This document shows, piece after piece, positions 59,057-64,000 of a stretch of 64,000 bases of DNA. This DNA comes from Streptomyces hokutonensis (GTDB lineage Bacteria > Actinomycetota > Actinomycetes > Streptomycetales > Streptomycetaceae): NCBI RefSeq assembly GCF_000376565.1, contig NZ_BARG01000017.1:1-64000 (forward strand), read 5' to 3'. Every line of letters starts with the position of its first letter. Position 1 is the first letter of the stretch. Below the pieces are notes generated by a model. The model was not told the DNA's origin and did not search any database. It saw only the letters and a program-made list of their open reading frames with translations. Position numbers and translations under genes: made by a program.

Positions 59057-59209
59057 ATGTCCAGACTGCTCGCCGCCGTACTCACCATGGTTCTCGCCGC
59101 CGCCCTCGCCGTCGGCGCCGCGCTCGGCATCGTCGCGCTGCTCGACGCCGGGCCCGACCAGCCGAACACGCCGCTGATCACGTACGAGCAAGCGGGTCAA
59201 GGGAGTTGA
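59057..59209 (+). CDS. Small DUF2613-like membrane protein (50 aa)
   Basis: Translation of the frame at 59057 gives 50 residues: MSRLLAAVLTMVLAAALAVG, then AALGIVALLDAGPDQPNTPL and a short tail ITYEQAGQGS. One N-terminal membrane helix is followed by a short polar tail ending near a Tyr. Size, single helix and tail agree with DUF2613 proteins such as the small protein encoded next to mycobacterial aftD (Rv0236A, from memory). It is divergent from the DUF3068 gene and stops 4 bp before the PucR regulator start. Confidence 0.65.
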   Translation: MSRLLAAVLTMVLAAALAVGAALGIVALLDAGPDQPNTPLITYEQAGQGS

Positions 59210-59213
59210 CCCC

Positions 59214-60485
59214 ATGGCCGCTCGACCGGCGACCGCACCACCGGCGACCGTCCGCCCGGCGACCGTGACGGCACGCTCGGCGTGGCTCGACGTGCCACGC
59301 ACCCAGGTGCGCGAGTTCGCCGCGATCGCCATGGCCGAGGCGCCCGCGCTCGCCGAGGAGATCCTGCGCGAGATCCGCCGCGAGCACCCCCAACTGCCCC
59401 TGGTCCTAGATGACTCGGGCGAACCCATGGCGCTGATCGGGATCCGCCGCGCCATCGAGGTCTTCGTCCAGCACCTGGACACCGCCGAGGGCCGCCCGAC
59501 CGTACCGCCGGGCGTCTTCCAGGAGTTCGGGCGCGGCGAGGGCCTGCACGGCCGGACCCTCGACTCGCTCCAGGCGATCTACCGCATGGGCGTACGGCTC
59601 GCCTGGCGGCGCTTCGCCGAGATCGGCCAGCGCGTCGAGATCCCGCCGCCCGCGATGTACGAACTCGTCGACGCGGGCTACGAGTACCTGGACGGGCTGG
59701 TCGACCAGTCCGTGCGCGGCTACGCGGAGGCCGCCGCGAGACAGGCGGGGGAGCGGCTGCGCCTCCAGCGGCGGCTGATGGAACTCCTCCTCGCCGAGCA
59801 CCACCGCGGCGATCCGGCCGAGGCCCTCTCCGAGCGTGCCGCCCGCATCGGCTGGCCGCTGCCCGACAAGGTCTCCGTCGGCGTGCTGCTGCGCCCGGCC
59901 CGCGAGGCGGTCGCCCCCGCCGTGGGCCAGGAGGTCCTGCTCGACATGGAGTACGAGCAGCCCCGCATGGTCGTCCCGGAACCGGACGCGGCCGGCCGCC
60001 CCGAGCTGCTGCACCGCGCGCTGACCGGCTGGGCCGGCGCGATCGGGCCCCCGGTGCCGCTGGCCGACGCGGTGAAGTCGGCGCGCTGGGCCGAGGCCGC
60101 CGTAGGGCTGATGGAGCGGGGGCTGTTGCCGGCCGGGGGGGTGCTGTACTGCACGGAGCACACCGAGGCGCTGGTCCTGCTCCAGCCCGAGGAGCTGATC
60201 GACGATCTCGCGCTGCGGTGTCTGGCGCCGCTCGCGCACTGCGGGCCGACGCACGGGCGGCGGCTCGCGGAGACCCTGCTGGCCTGGCTGGAGACCCGGG
60301 GCGGGGCGCCGGAAGTGGCCGCGCGACTCGGCGTGCACCCGCAGACCGTGCGCTACCGGCTGCGCCAGATCCGCGAACTGTGGGGCGGCGAGATCGACGA
60401 TCCCGACCGTCGCTTCGAGCTCGAACTCGTCCTGCGGGCGCAGCGGTTGAGGGGTGCGCTGGGCGATCCCAGGGCCCGGCGGTAA
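59214..60485 (+). CDS. PucR-family transcriptional regulator
   Basis: A 423-aa regulator with a variable N-terminal sensory region, a GGDEF-like middle (from about 205, VSVGVLLRPAREAVAPAVGQ) and the C-terminal PucR HTH: AETLLAWLETRGGAPEVAAR followed by LGVHPQTVRYRLRQIRELWG, the hallmark of the family. PucR-type proteins sense purines, amines or aromatics and activate catabolic or metabolic genes. It starts 4 bp after the 50-aa membrane protein gene on the same strand and may be co-transcribed with it. The first 20 residues are low complexity (ATAPPATVRPATVTARSA), so a later start near the TARSAWLDVP segment is possible. Confidence 0.9.
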   Translation: MAARPATAPPATVRPATVTARSAWLDVPRTQVREFAAIAMAEAPALAEEILREIRREHPQLPLVLDDSGEPMALIGIRRAIEVFVQHLDTAEGRPTVPPGVFQEFGRGEGLHGRTLDSLQAIYRMGVRLAWRRFAEIGQRVEIPPPAMYELVDAGYEYLDGLVDQSVRGYAEAAARQAGERLRLQRRLMELLLAEHHRGDPAEALSERAARIGWPLPDKVSVGVLLRPAREAVAPAVGQEVLLDMEYEQPRMVVPEPDAAGRPELLHRALTGWAGAIGPPVPLADAVKSARWAEAAVGLMERGLLPAGGVLYCTEHTEALVLLQPEELIDDLALRCLAPLAHCGPTHGRRLAETLLAWLETRGGAPEVAARLGVHPQTVRYRLRQIRELWGGEIDDPDRRFELELVLRAQRLRGALGDPRARR

Positions 60486-60631
60486 TCGGGCGATCACCCG
60501 ACCATTGCCCGTGCAACCCTCTATGGCTAGCCTGTGTTCGTTATCCCGATCGTCAGTTGAAATTTCGAACACGTCCTGTGAACGCGCCATGCGGTGCGGC
60601 CACTCATCGACATCCAAGAAGGGGGCCGGTT

Positions 60632-61405
60632 GTGGGACGCCTCGTACCTGCCGTGACCCGGGCTCTCGACATCCTTGAGCTCTTCCTCGACGGGGACGGG
60701 ACGCTCTCCGCCCCCGACATCGTGCGCAAGCTGCAACTGCCGCGCACCACCGTGCACGAACTCGTCACCACGCTCTCCGCCCGGTCGTACATCGTGCCCG
60801 TGCCCGGACAACCCGGACGCTACCGGCTCGGGGTCCGTCCGTACCAGCTCGGGAGCCGGTACGCCGAGCAGCTCGACCTCGCCGCCGAGGGCCAGCAGGT
60901 CGCCCGGTCCGTCGCCGAGACCTGCGACGAGACCGTGCACGTGGCCATCCTCGAAGGCACCGACGTCATCTACATCGCCAAGGTCGACTCCACGCACGCG
61001 GTGCGCATGGTGTCGGCGGCCGGCCGCCGGCTGCCCGCCCACTGCACCTCCGTGGGCAAGATGCTGCTGGCCTCCCTCCCCGAGCCGGAGCTCACCGCCC
61101 GCATCCCCGCGGGCGCGACGCTGGTCGCGATGACGCCCAACAGCATCGTCGAGCCGGACGCCCTGCGCGCGGCCCTCGCCGAGATCCGGCAGCGCGGGGT
61201 CGCGGTCGAGAGCCGCGAGTCCAACCCCGACGTCTCCTGCGTCGCGGCCCCGGTCCGGGACCGCACCGGGCAGGTCGTCGCCGCGCTCTCCATCTCCGTC
61301 CCCATGATCCGCTGGAGCGACGAGCGGCGGGACGAGCTGGAGCAGCTCGCCGTGAAGGGCGCGGCGGAACTGTCTGAGCGACTCGGACACCGGAGCGTGG
61401 CATGA
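60632..61405 (+). CDS. IclR-family transcriptional regulator
   Basis: A 257-aa IclR regulator. The winged helix ALDILELFLDGDGTLSAPDI, RKLQLPRTTVHELVTTLSAR is N-terminal, and the ligand-binding GAF-like domain contains VHVAILEGTDVIYIAKVDST, LPAHCTSVGKMLLASLPEPE and DVSCVAAPVRDRTGQVVAAL. The GTG at 60632 has AGAAGGGGG upstream. Its stop overlaps the start of the SMP-30 lactonase by 4 bp (ATGA), so the two are coupled; the regulator probably controls sugar-acid catabolism through that enzyme's product or substrate. Confidence 0.93.
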   Translation: MGRLVPAVTRALDILELFLDGDGTLSAPDIVRKLQLPRTTVHELVTTLSARSYIVPVPGQPGRYRLGVRPYQLGSRYAEQLDLAAEGQQVARSVAETCDETVHVAILEGTDVIYIAKVDSTHAVRMVSAAGRRLPAHCTSVGKMLLASLPEPELTARIPAGATLVAMTPNSIVEPDALRAALAEIRQRGVAVESRESNPDVSCVAAPVRDRTGQVVAALSISVPMIRWSDERRDELEQLAVKGAAELSERLGHRSVA

Positions 61406-62244
61406 CGTACGAGGTGGCGGTACGCGCCGAGGCCACCCTCGGCGAGGGGCCGACGTGGGACGCGGCGGCCGGGCGGCTGATCTGGATCGACATCCTCGGC
61501 TCCAGGGTCCACACGTACGACCCCGCGACCGGCGCGCGCACGGTCAGGGTGACCGAACAGCACGTCGGCGCGGCGAAGCCCCGGGTCGGCGGGGGACTGG
61601 TCCTCAATCTCCGGGACGGGGTCGGACTCGTGGACGAGGACGACGGGTTCCGGTGGCTGCACCGGGACCCGGTGCCCGGGCGGCGCGCCAACGACGCGGC
61701 CGTGGCGCCGGACGGCGCGCTGTGGGTGGGCACGATGCGCTACGACGAGGCCGCGTGCGGCGGCACGCTGTCCCGGATCACCGGGGACGGCTCGGTGCAG
61801 CTGGTCCTCGACGACGTGGCCGTCAGCAACGGGACCGGGTGGAGTCCGGACGGGCGGCTCATGTACTACATCGACTCGCCCACGCGGCGGATCGATGTCT
61901 TCGAGTACGCGGACGGGCGGGTTTCGAAGCGGCGGCGGTTCGCCGAGATCGAGGACGGTGCCGGGTTCCCGGACGGGCTGACCGTCGATGCGGACGGGTG
62001 TGTCTGGGTTGCCTTGTGGGACGGGGGCGCGGTGCGGCGGTACGCGCCGGACGGGGAGTTGGACCGTGAGGTGCGGCTGCCCGTTCCGCTGGTCACCGCG
62101 TGCGCGTTCGGCGGTGCGGACTTGACCGACCTCTACGTCACCACGGCGCGGGTCGGGCTCAACTCCCCGCATCCCGTTGCCGGTTCGCTGTTGGTGGTGC
62201 CGGGGGCGGGGAAGGGGCTGGCGCAACCGGCGTTCGCGGGCTGA
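61402..62244 (+). CDS. SMP-30/gluconolactonase family protein
   Basis: A 280-aa six-bladed beta-propeller lactonase. The metal ligands are visible: Glu in LGEGPTWDAAAGRLIWIDIL (E near 15), Asn in GRRANDAAVAPDGALWVG, and Asn/Asp in VAVSNGTGWSPDGRLMYYID and FPDGLTVDADGCVWVALWDG. These enzymes open aldonolactones such as gluconolactone. It is coupled to an IclR regulator, a common layout for sugar-acid pathways, but no further catabolic gene follows: the next genes are convergent. Confidence 0.92.
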   Translation: MTYEVAVRAEATLGEGPTWDAAAGRLIWIDILGSRVHTYDPATGARTVRVTEQHVGAAKPRVGGGLVLNLRDGVGLVDEDDGFRWLHRDPVPGRRANDAAVAPDGALWVGTMRYDEAACGGTLSRITGDGSVQLVLDDVAVSNGTGWSPDGRLMYYIDSPTRRIDVFEYADGRVSKRRRFAEIEDGAGFPDGLTVDADGCVWVALWDGGAVRRYAPDGELDREVRLPVPLVTACAFGGADLTDLYVTTARVGLNSPHPVAGSLLVVPGAGKGLAQPAFAG

Positions 62245-62301
62245 GAGTCGGGGTGCTGGCGGCCGTCCGCCGGCGGGCGCCGCGTTCATGCCCCCGTCGG
62301 C

Positions 62302-62925
62302 TCAGGCGGGAAGTTCCGCGACGCCGAGGGCGAAGTCCCAGCCCCCGACCCCATTGCGGGCGAGGCCCATGGTGAGCAGACCCGCTCCTTCCAGCCAGTG
62401 CGCCATCTTCAGGCCGCCGGTGTCCATCGGGCGCATCCCGAGGCTCTTGATGAACTCCTCGACGCGCGTCTTGGCCCACTCGTCGTCGCCGGCGATGAAG
62501 ATGTCGGGCCGGCCGTTCTCCAGGACGTGGCGGAAGACGGTGTTGAACCCCTTCACCACACTGGCACCGGCCGGGGCCACCTTGGCGGCTTCCTGCGCGA
62601 TCGAGGTGGCCTCACGGTGGGTGAGACCGTCGAGTGCGGCATCGAAGGAGTTGCTGATGTCGACGACGGCCTTGCCCGCGAGGGCGTCTCCGTAGTGGGC
62701 GACGGCCGGCACGACACCCTCGGCCAGCAGGGCCATGATCACGATGTCCCCGGCCGGGACGGCGCCCCACTCTCCCGCGGTGGTGTCGCCGCCGAGTGTC
62801 TTGGCCAGGGCGGCGGACTTGGCGTGATCGCGGCCCATGACCTCGACGGTGTTGCCGCCCGCCACTGCCAGCGCGCCGATGGTGCGGGCCATGTTCCCGG
62901 TGCCGATGATGCTGATGCTGCTCAT
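62302..62925 (-). CDS. NAD(P)-binding protein, NADPH-dependent F420 reductase-like
   Basis: A 207-aa Rossmann protein opening MSSISIIGTGNMARTIGALA with the GxGxMA motif of F420:NADP oxidoreductases, followed by NTVEVMGRDHAKSAALAKTL, whose basic R/K residues favour NADP. The GDIVIMALLAEGVVPAVAHY segment and VVDISNSFDAALDG also fit, as does VVKGFNTVFRHVLENGRPDI. The length is at the short end of the family. It is 39 nt downstream of an SDR gene on the same strand; both are probably controlled by the divergent TetR gene at 63805. Confidence 0.87.
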   Translation of the reverse strand: MSSISIIGTGNMARTIGALAVAGGNTVEVMGRDHAKSAALAKTLGGDTTAGEWGAVPAGDIVIMALLAEGVVPAVAHYGDALAGKAVVDISNSFDAALDGLTHREATSIAQEAAKVAPAGASVVKGFNTVFRHVLENGRPDIFIAGDDEWAKTRVEEFIKSLGMRPMDTGGLKMAHWLEGAGLLTMGLARNGVGGWDFALGVAELPA

Positions 62926-62964
62926 GAGATGTGCTCTCTTCTTGTAGTCGTCCGGTGTGCCGGT

Positions 62965-63699
62965 TCAGATCGCCGTGGTGCCGCCGTCGGTGGTCAGCTC
63001 CAGCCCGTTCACATAACTCGAGTCGTCCGAGGCGAGGAACAGCGCGACCGTCGCGATCTCCTCGGGGCTGCCCATCGCGCCCCGCGGGATCAGTGACTCG
63101 AACTGCCGCTTCGTCTCCTCGTCGAACAGCTCCGCCTGCTTGGCCGTGGCGACCTGGCCGGGGGTCAGTACGTTCACCCGGATCCGCCGGTCCCTCAGCT
63201 CGTTCAGCCACCCCCGGGCCCACGCCTGCTGCACGGCCTTGCTCCCCGCGTACACGCTCCAGCCGGGGAAGCCCTTGAGTGAGGCGTTCGACCCGGTCAT
63301 GAGGATCGAGCCGCCGTCGTTGAACAGCGGCAGCGCCTTCTGCACCGTGAACAGCGTGCCGCGCGCGTTCAGCGAGAACGTGCGGTCGAACTGCTCCTCG
63401 GTGATCTCACCGAGCTTGCCCTGCTCGCCCGTGCCGGCACTCGCCCACAGCACGTCGATCGAGCCCTTCTCCCGCCGGACCGTCTCGTACAGGCGGTCCA
63501 GGTCGTCCAGGTCGGCCGCGTCCCCCTGTACGGCGGTCACGTTCCGGCCGATCACCTTGACGGCGTCGTCCAGAGCCTCCTGTCGTCGGCCCGTGATGAA
63601 GACATGGGCCCCTTCCTCGGCGAACAGCTTCGCGCCGGCCAGCGCCAAGCCGGTCGAACCGCCTGTGATCACCGCAGTCTTGCCGTCGAGCTTTCCCAC
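62965..63699 (-). CDS. Short-chain dehydrogenase/reductase (classical SDR)
   Basis: A 244-aa SDR. Cofactor motif KTAVITGGSTGLALAGAKLF (TGGSTGLG-like TGxxxGxA variant), NNAG-like WASAGTGEQGK, and the catalytic Ser in SILMTGSNASLKGFPG with YxxxK in VYAGSKAVQQAWARG are present; the C-terminal VNGLELTTDGG is standard. The GTG at 63699 is preferred because AAAGGAG lies five bases upstream; an ATG six codons further upstream would cover that ribosome site. It is divergent from a TetR gene with two matching inverted repeats in the shared 105-bp space. Confidence 0.92.
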   Translation of the reverse strand: MGKLDGKTAVITGGSTGLALAGAKLFAEEGAHVFITGRRQEALDDAVKVIGRNVTAVQGDAADLDDLDRLYETVRREKGSIDVLWASAGTGEQGKLGEITEEQFDRTFSLNARGTLFTVQKALPLFNDGGSILMTGSNASLKGFPGWSVYAGSKAVQQAWARGWLNELRDRRIRVNVLTPGQVATAKQAELFDEETKRQFESLIPRGAMGSPEEIATVALFLASDDSSYVNGLELTTDGGTTAI

Positions 63700-63711
63700 G
63701 ATCACTCCTTT

Positions 63712-63729
63712 GTACACCGGGCTGTGTAC
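63712..63729. promoter_or_regulatory. Candidate TetR operator, copy 1
   Basis: GTACAC-CGGGCT-GTGTAC is a perfect 6-bp dyad with a 6-bp centre, next to the SDR ribosome site (63705-63711 region), so binding would block SDR transcription or translation start. Confidence 0.6.
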
Positions 63730-63766
63730 TTAACGTAGGCGACGGCCCGAGGGGAGCGCAAGCTAT

Positions 63767-63784
63767 GTACACCGATCAGTACCG
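63767..63784. promoter_or_regulatory. Candidate TetR operator, copy 2
   Basis: GTACAC-CGATCA-GTACCG repeats the left arm and spacing of copy 1 exactly; the right arm is imperfect. It covers the -35 position of the tetR promoter, so it would give autorepression. Confidence 0.55.
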
Positions 63785-63792
63785 AACGGGGC

Positions 63793-63804
63793 TACGATGG
63801 AGTC
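63793..63804 (+). promoter_or_regulatory. Putative -10 box of tetR
   Basis: TACGAT at 63793-63798 is 6 nt before the ATG at 63805; the same leaderless geometry occurs at dgt and dnaG. The GGAG between them is too close to the ATG to act as a normal ribosome site. Confidence 0.45.
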
Positions 63805-64000
63805 ATGACGAAGGTGGAAATGGGCCCACAGGGCAGGCGTCGCGGCAGGGGCGCGCGTGAGCGCATCCTCAGCGCGTCACAGCGGCTGTTCCGCACTCAG
63901 GGCATCAACCGCACCGGCATGGACCAGCTCTGCGCGGAGGCCCAGGTCTCCAAGCGCACGGCCTACCAGCACTTCGCCGGCAAGGACGACCTGGTCGCCG
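63805..64000 (+). CDS. TetR-family regulator (cut by the window end)
   Basis: The first 65 codons of a TetR regulator: ARERILSASQRLFRTQGINR is helix 1, and TGMDQLCAEAQVSKRTAYQH with FAGKDDLV is the recognition helix and following turn. The ligand domain lies outside the window. It is divergent from the SDR/F420-reductase pair, the usual layout of a TetR repressor and its target; two matching dyads in the intergenic space are its probable operators. Confidence 0.9.
   Translation, partial: MTKVEMGPQGRRRGRGARERILSASQRLFRTQGINRTGMDQLCAEAQVSKRTAYQHFAGKDDLVA

Overview
The window is high-GC actinobacterial chromosome, most likely Streptomyces. This rests on the codon bias, the dnaG to hrdA-type sigma factor arrangement, the Streptomyces-type intergenic repeats, the Mbl-like protein next to a GAF histidine kinase, MatB, and the very high density of regulators and exported enzymes. 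It holds two tRNA-Asn(GTT) genes and one CAT-anticodon tRNA, but no rRNA or CRISPR.

Layout. 1-12 kb is conserved housekeeping DNA: dGTPase, an FAD reductase, DNA primase, a group 1/2 sigma factor, a heterodimeric ABC exporter, an FGGY kinase and a small YtxH-like protein, ending in three tRNA genes. 12.4-19.4 kb is bounded by a perfect 47-bp duplication of the 3' end of the CAT tRNA, so it looks like an integrated element; it carries a wrecked P450, three small envelope or secreted proteins and a giant LuxR regulator, and no integrase is visible. 19.4-31 kb is an accessory zone: a VapBC pair, two aldo/keto reductase loci that share an operator-like repeat, an MFS exporter, an NmrA-type reductase, a DsbA/MBL/NTF2 operon with a MarR palindrome, and three places where truncated genes meet head-on or back-to-back (recombination scars). 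31-38.6 kb is rich in exported proteins acting on or near peptidoglycan: an I36 inhibitor, an HTH-TM-peptidoglycan-binding-lysozyme-like fusion, an M15 peptidase, a GH25 muramidase, and a new-looking Cys-rich module present both alone and as the tail of the muramidase. 38.6-46.8 kb returns to core-like genes: a degenerate GAF kinase overlapping an MreB-like gene, a fused acyl-CoA carboxyltransferase with a repetitive linker beside MatB, a MerR-PP2C fusion with a textbook 19-bp-spacer promoter, and an ATP-grasp enzyme.

46.8-59.2 kb is one leftward, translationally coupled operon (GT4 glycosyltransferase, methyltransferase, AftD-like giant glycosyltransferase, condensation-like acyltransferase, methyltransferase, DMT permease, Trm112-like protein, FkbM methyltransferase, unknown protein), followed to the right by a DUF3068 membrane protein and a 50-aa DUF2613-like membrane protein. 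This gene set recalls the mycobacterial aftD neighbourhood, although Streptomyces is not known to make mycolyl-arabinogalactan, so it probably builds or decorates an undescribed envelope glycopolymer or glycolipid. 59.2-64 kb holds PucR, IclR with an SMP-30 lactonase, an F420-reductase-like protein, and an SDR/TetR divergon with two matching inverted repeats.
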